DNA of 64,000 bases from Archilochus colubris. Its lineage: Eukaryota; Chordata; Aves; Apodiformes; Trochilidae. The position numbers and the translations under genes are program-made. Below, one piece after another: positions 50,435 to 60,600 of this stretch. Positions within the stretch are counted from its first letter, which is position 1. The number at the start of each line of letters is the position of its first letter. The notes under the pieces were generated by a model that was not told the origin of the DNA, did not search any database, and was given only the letters and a program-made list of their open reading frames with translations. The DNA lies in NCBI GenBank assembly GCA_023079485.1, contig CM041091.1:32634146-32698145 (forward strand), written 5' to 3'.

Positions 50435-50472
50435 ATTTTTTTTTTCCCCCTTTCTGTTTTTTTTTTTTTTTA
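50435..50472 (+). repeat. Pyrimidine-rich T tract
   Basis: Thirty-eight bases of T and C with a single G at 50456, ending in a run of 15 T. On the plus strand a polypyrimidine run followed by TAAGG lacks the AG expected of a splice acceptor immediately after it. Confidence 0.85.
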
Positions 50473-53081
50473 AGGAAGAGAGACAGAAGAAAACCCTCTT
50501 GGTTATCAGTGAATGATCAAGTGCAGCAGCTATGGCAGCACCTGTCTTCACTCACTCCCCAGTGCCACAGTGACCATTTTGAGGTCATTTTATTTTTCTT
50601 AAGAAGGCAAAGGAATTAATTATTAGTTCCCCTCCCTTGCTACCAGGCCAGGGGAGTCCACGGGCACAGCTCTAGTTGGCACAAATGGAAACCCCCCCCT
50701 TGTAAATTAACATTAAGAGCAAGGCCACCCCAAGCAAGATACTCAAATTGGAAAATAAATCTCCCATTTCTCCTTACTAGTACAGGGAAAACGTAATGAA
50801 GTGCTGGAGATTTAGCCACAATTCCTATACCAAATCTGCCTTGTACTCCACAATTACTCAACACAAGTTACACAATAGTTACTTCTTGATAGTGAGAATA
50901 TATTGAGGGTTATTGAGAGAATTTCTCCTTCTGCTCCCAACTTTCTGGTGCATAACACAGCAAATTAAAGCACAGCCACTGTACAACATAAATCATGGTC
51001 ATCACCAACTCTGCTCACTTAAAGCTTAACCCTTGCTATTTAAAAATCAGAAAATGACCAGAGGGGCTCAGTGCTGCAGGAAGCACATCAGTGCCAGGCA
51101 AACAGCACCCAAATCAGCCCCACTGGCAGCTCTCTCTGAGGAAGGCATCCAAAGCTGGCTAGAAATTAGCCAGGACCACAACCAGCATTTCCTTGGAGGA
51201 TTCATGTGTGACATTCATCATCACACCATGAATAAGTTTAATGGAGCTGATGGGAGGTGGAGAGGAACCTCACATCAGGCTTTGACCCTCCCACCCTCAC
51301 CATGACCCCTCCATCCCTGCACAGACACCATGGGAAACACAAACTGCAGGGTTCAGCTGCTCCAGGGCAACAAAATGACAGCCCCCAGCCCCCCAGCCTT
51401 CCCTCCACCATCCAAAGGGGGTCCCAAGATTTCCAAGGGTTCCCAAAGACCCCCTTGGGGTTGATAAATCTCAACAGGTGATCCCTCCCTGTATGGATCT
51501 ACCAAGACCTTCTGCTGATCCAACACTGCTGCTCAGCAATGTGCCACCTGGAAAAAGTAGGAAACCTTCCCCACAGGCTTCCTGAAAACAGTGAGTGAGC
51601 CTGAGCCATGTCTGAGCTCCTCTGAAATACAATTTTGGGCCAAGTCACCAGCTGGTGTAGGTCAGCACTGCTTCAGCAGCACAGCAGAGAGCAGAACCTG
51701 GCCCCCGTCACCGCTCCAAGGCGCGGGAGCATCCTTGATCTCCTCTGACAGAATCAGTGCACTCATCACCGATGTTTTCCAGAGCCAGAGCAGGAGGTTT
51801 GCTTTTATTTCCACTTTACTGCACCCTGCTGACCCAGGATATGATGTAAAACCACCCACTCTGGAGTGACAAGATTTAATAACCAAGTGATGACCCACGC
51901 CTGGTGCTGAGGGCCTCCATCTCAGGAGCCCAACCCCAGAAGGTCCATGCCCACCTCCCATCCTCTATAGCAGCAGACACTCCAACTCCACTCAACTTCA
52001 CTTTTAAGTCCCATTTATCAGCTTTTCCCCTTCCACAGTCAGTCCTGTCCAAACCTGTCCCCACCTCCACATAGCCCCTTTCCTACTTGGGGGTTTCCTA
52101 TCCTCACATTTTCCTCCTCCATCTGTCACAGTGACACCACACCAAAAGCACCAGCAGCTCCCAGCATCCCATCATCCCAGACACCATTTCCCTCCTGGAT
52201 CGTGCTGTCTGCTTGACTGAGGAGGCAGGACTAGGAGAAGCAGCCATGGTCAGAATATTACAGAAAAATAGTTAGGGAACAATTAGAGAAACACATCAGA
52301 AACCCCACCCAGGACATAAACACTTCTGCCATAACTCAATTAATGAAAAAACACACTGGGATCATGGCTTGTTTGGTTTTTTCCCACTGCAACTCGTGCC
52401 TTATTTTTGTTGATCTGTTTGGTTGGGATTTTGAAAGCCATCACTTCCTGCATTCCCCAACAGAAACTTTACACCCGCAGAACCTGGTGCTCTTTCTTTC
52501 AATTCTTCTTGTCTTTATTCTGTTTATTCATTCAGCTATCCAATGTGAGAGGCCATAAATTGCACCACTACTTAAGTCACAGGGGGAATTCCTTTAAACA
52601 GAAGTAAAAACTCATAAATAACTTCCTGCAGTCAACAATGCATTCATTTTCTTCTGTGCTTTCAGACTAAGCTTCCAGCTAACAAATCAAATCAAGTACT
52701 AAAATGTAATTATTCCATTGTGATAATCATCTCCTTAGACTCACAGCATACCTTGGCTTATTTCTGCTCAAATTCAAATGAGCAGAGAGGCAGGAGGGAG
52801 AGGAGGGAAGGTTACGAGGCACTGATAAGCCCAGGGTAGGACAAGGGAACTCTTGAAATTTCACCAAAGTCCTTCATCTTGAGCAGGAGGCAGGCTAGTG
52901 GCAGGTTGGTGGAAAAAAAAAAAGGGGGGATGCCAAATTCAATTTAGACTCACTTTGTATTAGTGTGCTGATTTGGTTTTCAAAGTAATGAAGTTCATGA
53001 TCTCAAAAAAAATAGAATTAAAAAATTATTTTAACTCTGGGACAATTCATCCCAATTTGCTGGAAGCAATCCAGCTACAAT
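50473..53081. other. Unique sequence, no gene recognised
   Basis: Open frames of 60-108 codons overlap on both strands around 51030-52070. No known domain, repeat or CpG island. Confidence 0.4.
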
Positions 53082-53144
53082 GGGGTTGAAGCAGATGATC
53101 TGTTGAGGTCCCTTCCAACCCCTACCTTCCTGGCATTCTGTGAT
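53082..53144 (+). mobile_element. CR1 LINE 3' tip, plus strand
   Basis: Only about 63 bp: GGGGTTGAAGCAGATGATCT, then GAGGTCCCTTCCAACCCCTA and ATTCTGTGAT. This is the extreme 3' end of CR1, the part present even in very short insertions. The GATGATCT variant resembles the 55.7 kb copy more than the other plus-strand copies. Confidence 0.85.
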
Positions 53145-55690
53145 ACAAATAAAAACCAAAAAAAGAGGAATTCAGCTGTGACAAAGACTAAAAATGCACC
53201 CACATGGGATGTGTGGGGTGAAGATTTATTCCCCTCCATGAAATTTGTGGCATCTCTCCCATATGCCCTGGAGGAACAACCTCCCCCCTCCTCCAGCCAC
53301 GGACTCGCCGTGTTGCACTGCTCCACACCATTGCCTTGCAAAGCATCAGTGGTGAGGCCAGAAGCATCAGGCTAAAAATAAACCAGCAGAAATAAACTTG
53401 CCTCGACTGCCAGGCTCCTGAGGAACCAAGCACACAGGGATTGAGGAGGGGGGGGGAAATAAAAACCCCCAGGCCTGAGGTCAGGGATTCACGTTCGGCG
53501 CCGCACAGCGAAGGGACAGCACAGGGAGCAGGGAAGGTGAGAGGATCCCTGCAGGTGTGGGACAGCAGGCATGGAAATGGAGCAGGGACAGAGTGGGCAT
53601 GGGATGGCAGGAGTAAAGCTACATACAGCCTGGCCAAGAGCATCCTCATCCTCCAGAGGACGCAGCTAGGGAAGGCAGAAGCTGGCAGGAGTGGCACGGG
53701 GAGGTGATGCTGCAAGCCAGGGAAAGAGACAGAGGGCAGCTGGAACCTTGTCCTACATCACACTTCCTTCAAGGATTTTTTTATTTTATTGTTTTGTCAT
53801 CTTCAAGCTAAACCCCCATCACAAGCTTTTCCACGCAAGCACCTGCTGTGAATCTTTGAAAGTGTGCAGACTGTAACACTGAACCCACTGATCCAAGCCC
53901 ACATTAACATCTACACCATGAGCAGGTTAGGATTTGATTTCAAGGGAGCCTGGGGTGCTGATGGGAGCCCACAGCTTCTGGCCAGCCCTGTGCCTCACAA
54001 ACCCAGCCACACCTCAAAACCAAACACCTGATAGCTTGGATTCCTCCTTAATCTTACTTACAGGGTGGTTTTTGCACTGGAGAGTTCAGGAAAGGACATC
54101 AGAACTATCTGAAAGGGTTTTCTTAAAAAATATTAGCTGGGTTGGGGAAAGATGCACATCACAGGGGACTGTGCTTTGGTCTGCTTAAACCCTTGAAATA
54201 AAAAGGGATTATACTGAAAATGCTGATGTATCCTTTTTAAAGTAGCACTGTGGGTTACTGATAAAACCATATATTTAGTGATTTAGAGGGAAAAAAAAAA
54301 ACAACCTGAAGAGATCTGTATGAGCAGAGGCTCCCACAGCTGCTGGGGAGCAAGAACCACAGGGCTCCCCACTCCCTGCTTTGGACACATTCTGCCCAAC
54401 CTCTGCTCTGCAAAACAGTGTGAAATCCTCACATAAAGACCTCACAGCATAATAAAAAGTCATATCTCTTCTTCCATCAGCTTAAATCCCCTCACACTCA
54501 CCTAGCTCTGAGTTCACATCACAGAAGAGAATTAAGCAGCAGCTACTGAACAGGTAGGGTGCCTGTGGAGCAGACCCCAGCACTGTGGTAATTTCCTAAT
54601 GATTTTACCGAGTTCCCAGTAACCCCCAGAGCAATCCCAGTTTGGCCAACAGCTGGAAGCCCAGCTCTGCTGGTTGTACTTCCATGGAATTTATCTTGGG
54701 CACTCCAGCCCTGGCTTGTAGCACATGAGCAGAGCATCCCCCAGCCCAGGTCCCAGCACCCAGGGACACACACTGACAGCTAGAGGAAAGCAAAAGTGTT
54801 TTCCCCCAGGTGTAAGGAAAGGGTGGGAAACCGACACAAGTCCCCAGAACAGGTTTCACCACTGAAGGTTCCCAAGACAGGGTCAAGGTGACCAGGCAGG
54901 AGCTCAACAAGCAGGACCGAGCATCTCAGCTTCCCTGACACACACCTAGCCCAGGAAACAACATCTTTTTTTAGGACTTTTTCTTTTCCTGGTTGCTCTT
55001 TTCCATTCCCTAAAAAGCTACTGAGCACCATCCCACATCCTGTGACCTGAGCACTGCAGGAATTGTTAAGATTTCAGCTGCACACCCCGAGCCCTGGAAC
55101 ACGTGTATTTTATTTGATTTACTGCAATACTTTTCTTCCATCTCTTGAAAGTAATTTTTCTCTAAAGCGTAACTGCTTAATTGGCAAGTGTACAAAATAT
55201 AATTACACTGCATACAAGTTACAATATTGCTTATGGGAATATCACTGTTGATGCACTCTGCTTTATTTTGTGTTTAAGCTCTATTAAGAGATCTGTATGG
55301 CAATAGCTAAGGTACTCTTGGTTTTATAGACATGACAGCTCATTCAGTCATTTCTCCCCCTAACCAAAGCCCAAGCAAATGCAACTGAAAGACAACAGAA
55401 AATTCCTGGGCTAGTCCAACATGAAATTAATAAAATTCTTATGTTTTCCTTTAAAGAAAGTGCCATGTGTGGGACACTGAAAAAAAATCACAGCCTCTCT
55501 AGGCTTGGGTTTGTCACATCCATTACACCACCAGGGCAATGTAAGCAGATGGTGCCCAGGAATACATGGCTTTTTATGACAATTTTAAGGGGGGTTGATC
55601 ACATTCCCCACAAGGACCTTTGCAGTTCACATCTTTTCTAGAGGAAAGAAAAAGCAATAACACAGAGACACCAATGCCTTGGGCCGGTGT
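53145..55690. other. Unique sequence, no gene recognised
   Basis: A few CpGs occur at 53491-53510 (CACGTTCGGCGCCGCACAGCG). Poly-G at 53448-53456 and poly-A at 54291-54302. A 175-codon minus-strand frame (53188-53715) has no recognised domain. The AT-rich part 55180-55330 is repeat-free. Confidence 0.4.
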
Positions 55691-56196
55691 CATAGAATCA
55701 TAGAATTAGCTGGGTTGGAAGAGACCTCAGAGATCATCAAGTCCAACCCTTGATCCACTCCCGCTGCAGGTCCCAGCCCATGGCACTCAGTGCCACATCC
55801 AGGCTCTTTCTAAGTATCTCCAGACACGGAGAATCCACTACTTCCCTGGGCAGCCCATTCCAATGGCTGATCACTCTCTCCAGAAAGAAATTCTTTCTCA
55901 TCTCCAACCTAAACCTCCCCTGGCACAACTTGAGACCCTGCCCTCTTGTCTTGCTGAGAGTTGCCTGGGAAACGAGCCCAACCCCCCCCTGGCTCCAACC
56001 TCCTTTCAGGGAGTTGTAGAGTGATGAGGTCTCCCCTGAGCCTCCTCTTCTCCAGCCTCAACACCCCCAGCTCCCTCAGCCTCTCCTCACAGGATCTGTG
56101 CTCGAGTCCCTTCACCAGCCTGGTTGCCTCCTTTGGACCTGCTCCAGGACCTCGATATCCTTCCTAAACTGAGGGGCCCAGAACTGGACACAGTAC
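55691..56196 (-). mobile_element. CR1 LINE fragment with intact ORF2 tail, minus strand
   Basis: On the plus strand it starts CATAGAATCATAGAATTAGC, the typical CR1 terminal repeat, then GGAAGAGACCTCAGAGATCA, GGGCAGCCCATTCCAATGGC, GAAATTCTTTCTCATCTCC and ends GAACTGGACACAGTAC. The minus-strand frame 55928-55737 reads the C-terminal part of CR1 ORF2 ([16 protein letters not shown], then HWNGLPREVVDSP) for about 60 residues without a stop. The intact frame and terminal repeat suggest a younger insertion than the other copies. It is still 5'-truncated and cannot move by itself. Confidence 0.96.
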
Positions 56197-57000
56197 AATG
56201 ATACACCTTTTTCAAAGCAACCTGAACAATTAAAAGATTTAACCCCGTTAACTCGCACTCCTACCTTTGATCCTGCTCTGTCACACAGGCAGTCTCTGAG
56301 CTGAATGCACACAGCCTTTCACTCAGCATCCTGGAACTGAAGCCTAGTGCTGTCTGGAGGCCTTCAATGTGAAGTCAAGAGCAGTCAAGTCCTTCATGAA
56401 GTTCATGAATCCTTCTGCAATTACTACTCTCTGATTCAAAGCCCCAGTTGGATTTGGTCAGGGGAGCTAATTTCTTCCTTTTGAAGTCCCTGTGACTTCT
56501 GGGCCATGAGAGACAGGATGATGTGCATCTGTTCTGAGGTATGGATTGAACACATTGTCCAAGAGCAAAGTGTTGCACTGTCAAGTACTGCAAAGTAATG
56601 CAGACTGACTGCTTTGTAACCAGCCCCTCTTGGTGGAAAATGCTTTTCTTATGGCCTTCATCCCAGTCATGTAACAGATGCAGTTGTTATGCTCATCCTC
56701 AGCTCCAAATAATGTGGTTTGTGTAGCTGGTGTTTGGTGTACTGACAAAAAGAGGAAGACTGCTTCTAGCTCACCTTGTTGGAGGACATCAAAGAGACAC
56801 ATGCATATGGTAAAGAAAACTCTGTACCTTGTGCCTCATACTCTGTCTCTGAGGTACAGAAAAGCAGGTGAGGGACACCCCAGTTAAGACAACTTGCACA
56901 GCATCCCCTTCCAAAATGGAGGCAGCTGTGCTTGGTATGCACTCCTTTCCTCAATGCAACAGCAGTTTAATCAGATAAACAGGGACACCTGTGACCAACA
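56197..57000. other. Unique sequence before the tandem array
   Basis: No repeat or exon recognised. Open frames under 85 codons on both strands. The last part (about 56890-56990) may hold further, unrecognisable units of the array that follows. Confidence 0.35.
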
Positions 57001-57600
57001 GAGAGCACCACCAGACTGCAGGCATGTGCCCACCTCCGCTGAAGGGCTGAAGGGCTGTTCTCAGTGGCCTGGGGTGATCCAGCACCACCCCAGGGTCTGC
57101 ACACACACACAGGAGTGTGCTCTTCGAGGCCAAGCCTAGGGCAGCAGCCCAGGCCCACAGAGATGGTGTAGGGTCCTTGAAGAGACCATTTCAGGAGGTC
57201 AGATGATAGAGCAACACTTTAGGCCTGTAGAAATACATTGCAGAGCTCTTGCAGGGGCCATTTTGAAAGCCAGGAGGCACGAGCATACCTCAAACCTGCA
57301 CAGCACTCCTGAAGGACCTTCCCGAGGGACAAATCACGGGGCAGCACCTCAGGCCTGGCCAAACAGCACTCTGGGGAGAGCCAGTTTCACGAGGTCGAGC
57401 ACAGGGCAACTGAGACAAACCCAGCGCAGCGCTCTTGGAGAGCTCGTTTTGCAGGCCGGGTGACTCAACACCACCTCAGCCACACACACGACACTCGAAG
57501 GGCTACGGTGAAGCCTGGGGACAGCAGCATCACCTCGGGACTGCCCCACCACGGCGCAGGGCTCTCAGAGTGCTGATGTGGAAAAAAAGGCGCAGGAAAT
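57001..57600 (+). repeat. Decayed tandem array, unit about 63 bp
   Basis: A degenerate block related to GGGCAGCACCTCAGGCCTG recurs at 57080, 57139, 57209, 57280, 57339, 57404, 57466 and 57522 (spacings 59, 70, 71, 59, 65, 62 and 56 bp). Between these, a second degenerate block related to GAGCCATTTTGCAGGCCAGG recurs in step near 57183, 57257, 57315, 57378, 57440 and 57501. Two blocks keeping the same order and spacing indicate an old minisatellite rather than chance. A weaker unit may lie at 57003. CpG content rises toward the right, so the array grades into the CpG island. The period differs from zinc-finger coding repeats (84 bp), and no protein repeat is evident. Confidence 0.72.
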
Positions 57601-57745
57601 CCCCTCAGGCACAAAACATTACCTCAGAAACTGCGTACAAGCCCCCCCGGGAGCTCCCGAAGCGGCGGCCTCGCCTCAGCGGAGCTTTAGGCGGGAACGT
57701 GAGGGCGACGCCTGCGCGCGAGGGGAAGGGCGGGGCGTCAGCACC
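57540..57745. promoter_or_regulatory. CpG island, likely promoter
   Basis: About 19 CpGs lie in roughly 200 bp, densest at 57659-57740 (GAAGCGGCGGCCTCGCC, GGCGGGAACG, GGCGACGCCTGCGCGCGAGG). This is the strongest CpG concentration in the window, whose background is CpG-poor. No TATA box is evident, as usual for CpG-island promoters. A GC box lies inside it. Direction is not fixed by the sequence, but the splice donor 150 bp downstream favours a plus-strand transcript. A CpG-rich array remnant without promoter activity is the alternative. Confidence 0.55.
57728..57736 (+). promoter_or_regulatory. GC box (Sp1-type site)
   Basis: GGGCGGGGC matches the core consensus of Sp/KLF factors. It sits at the right edge of the CpG island, 97 bp before a candidate start codon at 57825 and about 160 bp before a splice donor, a usual arrangement for a CpG-island promoter. 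Confidence 0.5.
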
Positions 57746-57894
57746 CAACCAGCAGCAAGAAGCCTCTCAAGGCTCTGTGCCCCTGGCTCTCCCTTGCCAG
57801 ACCTGCACAATTCCCACTGATTCCATGATTCCCACTGTATTCCCACCCACCACCACCTCTGGAGTAACTCCTGGGCCTGCCAGCGTTTACACAG
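57745..57894 (+). other. Candidate first exon ending at a splice donor
   Basis: The sequence ACAG|GTGAGT at 57891-57900 is a near-perfect vertebrate 5' splice site, 150 bp after the CpG island. The frame through it is open from 57435 (a TTG, not ATG) and closes at the TGA within the donor, as expected if an exon ends there. The first in-frame ATG close to the donor is at 57825 and would give 23 codons plus one base (Pro/Thr-rich, no family recognised), so the exon could equally be 5' untranslated or belong to a long non-coding RNA. The exon start is a guess placed at the island edge. Confidence 0.3.
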
Positions 57895-57900
57895 GTGAGT

Positions 57901-60600
57901 AACTTTACACCCAGGAGCAGACAAGAGGTGCTGCCTGGAACTGGGTCTCTCTGCCCTGCCAGCTAACTACTATTGGCGTGTTTTAAGTGCCTTAAAGGTT
58001 TATTTCATCTGCTTGAGTAATGAGATTAATGTGATGGCTGTTTGTTTAAGCTAAATCATACAAAGCCAAACATCTCAATGTCCTTAATTCACACCCTTAG
58101 CCCAAGCTGTGTTACCCTGCCCTCTTCTCCTGCTTTTAACTGCAATTCCTGCTTGGCTCCAGTTTTGCTCCCAGAGGTCCAGCCAGGACACCAAGACCTC
58201 AGCTGGCCAAAGAAACCATTAAATATTGTCACCACTGCCTCACTTTTCCATGTGCTCCCTCTTTTCTTTGCAACCAGGCCTTTAACACTCAGCTTCTCCA
58301 CTGAAAAATCCAGTGTATACCCAGCAAATAAATATATATATATTTTATACACACACACACACAGGGGATGGGAAATAACATTCCTGCCATGACAGCCTCT
58401 GCATTCACAAGCAAAACATGGACCAGAACCCAGCAGTCCCACAAACCTCAGCCATGAATGATGGATGAGGAGGACAGACCAACCTGCAAACTCACCTAAA
58501 AGAGCAGGAAATCTGCTGCTGTTCTTGCTTCAAAATAAAAAATAAAAAAACTTTGCACACAAATGCATTGGTTTTGTTCCAACCATGACACCAGTGACAT
58601 ACAATTAATTTTCAAATCTGGGTTTGGCTTGTTTTGATCAGTTTGCCCCCTGGTCTGTATTCTTCTGCTGAGAAGTTTCCCCCCACGGGCTGGAGTTATT
58701 TCTGATGTCCTGTGGGCACCAAGAGCTGACTCAGAGTTTGAGTAAATTCTGCACAGTTAGATAAAACACACGGTTCTCAAAATAAGTAATTGTCTCTCAT
58801 TTCCTTCCTCCACTGAAATTAACTCACTTCTGACCCAGGCATTTGTCATAATATGGGCAAATGTGGCCTCTGCAAACTTCTCACCTAGTGCTAAGTACCT
58901 GGTGTTGACACTGGAGGGAACTCATCCCTGCAACAGACACAAGGAAATTTGTCAGGAAAAGGAAGGAAACGAAGAACCTGGGATCTTTCCTGAGCACAAA
59001 AGGTCACATCCCACAGTGTCCCCCTTCAGATACAGGTGTCCTCTGCCCAGATCATCCTCCTGGAGAAAATTCACAGTGCTGGGGCTTGAGATCTGCAAAC
59101 ATCTGGCTGCTCTCAGGTAAACAACAGGTTTCTGGGGGTTTTGAGGTCAGCAAAGACTGCTGTGATTCTCCAGCCTGGCACAGTGCATGCTAACTTACCT
59201 AAAGTAATCCCTGCTTGAGCATCATTCATTCCAATGAACCAGCATCCCTGAATTTGGTGTTTCCAAAGGTGGAGAAGCCCCCAGCACCTTCAGCAGCCTC
59301 TTCTCCCACCAACGGTGCCAGAACGGTGGATTTGAGCTCCAGCCTTTCCCTGGCCTCACCTTCCAGCTGTGGGATCTTAGCTGGAAGGTCTGTTAAAACT
59401 CTGCCTGCTAGACCCAAGAGCTCTTCATTACTCAGCTCATTTTCCCCACCACAACACTAATTGCTTTAATCAATTTACCTTCCAACACCCTCTAGGATAA
59501 GTCAAGCAGACAGAGATCCTGGATCCCTTTCCCTGTACCTCTTCCTGACTCCTCCTGTGCTCCTGCAGCTCCTCCTCACCAAGGGCTGGGGACACAGTGG
59601 CTGTCACCTCCCTGCTCCAGCCTGGCAGCCACCTGCCAGCCCTGACAAGGAGCACACAAGACCTTTGGCCATCATATCAGGTTAACTGGGTTCACTGGTG
59701 CCTCCCAGCTCCTCTCTAAAGCCACGATTTCTGCAGGCAGCATCCTGGAGGGGCAGCCCCTGCATTGTTTGCTCCGAGATAGAGAAATTTACAGCTGGCC
59801 ATCTGAGAAGCATTACCTGCTTGGATCCAAGCAGTACAAATTGCTTTTCACCAGCAGTCACTCCTTTTCATTATTTACCACCTCCCCAGTCCTTGTGACA
59901 TTTCAAGCTTTAGTGACGGCGGCTCTCTGCCTCAGCACAGGTTGCTCACAAACAGGTTCAGCAGTGTAAGGACAAAAAGAGAGCTCAAAGAAGCTGCTAG
60001 AAATAGATGTTTGGAAATCAGTTCTGATTTTACAACTGTACTGCAAGAAATGACACTTTGCTGGGTCCCAGCCAGTCAACTCTTCTGCTCATCCCCAGCC
60101 AAACCAGCGGTGTTGTACCCAAGCTGCATTTCTTGCTGAATTTCAAGTGAACAGAAATCCCTGCAGTCCCTTTTATCAAACCCACTGATAAGCTCTTCAA
60201 ATGAAAAATTTAATGCTAAAGGATGTGCTGCCCCTAAACTCTTGCTGGTAGAGACCAAGTGCATCCCTGTCCTTCCCTCCTCCAGGAAACAAGTTCCCCA
60301 CCAGCAGCTCAAATCATTGGCCCTGTGCTCACACGAAGCTGGCAGGTCTGTGTTACTCAGCCTGGCCCCATTTACTGCTTTTCTACACTAATCCAACATT
60401 AGCACTGCTTTGGCCCACAGGGAGTTCTCTCCAGTACTTTGAGAGCTGGGAAATATACACTTTCCTGGCTCAGTTTACTCCTGCAAACCTCTCAAACACG
60501 AGACACTGGCCCTGATGTACAAAGGTCTGACTCTGATATTTTTGCATTTTCTATTAACTTCACCCACTAACCTAGTTTTTGTTTCTTAATATTTTACAGA
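57901..60600. other. Unique sequence, possibly first intron
   Basis: Directly follows the candidate splice donor. Contains the microsatellite described separately (58.33 kb) and an A-rich patch at 58531-58550. No further exon is recognised; open frames reach 117 codons without known domains. Confidence 0.35.
58326..58364 (+). repeat. Short (AT)n/(AC)n microsatellite
   Basis: AAATAAATATATATATATTT is followed by TATACACACACACACACAC. It is similar in type to the longer locus at 20.0 kb. Confidence 0.85.

Noticed and set aside
53188..53715. 175-codon minus-strand frame
   Set aside because: No recognised domain; GC-rich local composition lowers stop frequency.
57435..57902. 155-codon plus-strand frame as a protein-coding gene
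   Set aside because: It begins with TTG inside the tandem array and shows no family. Only the part near the splice donor is kept, as a weak first-exon candidate.
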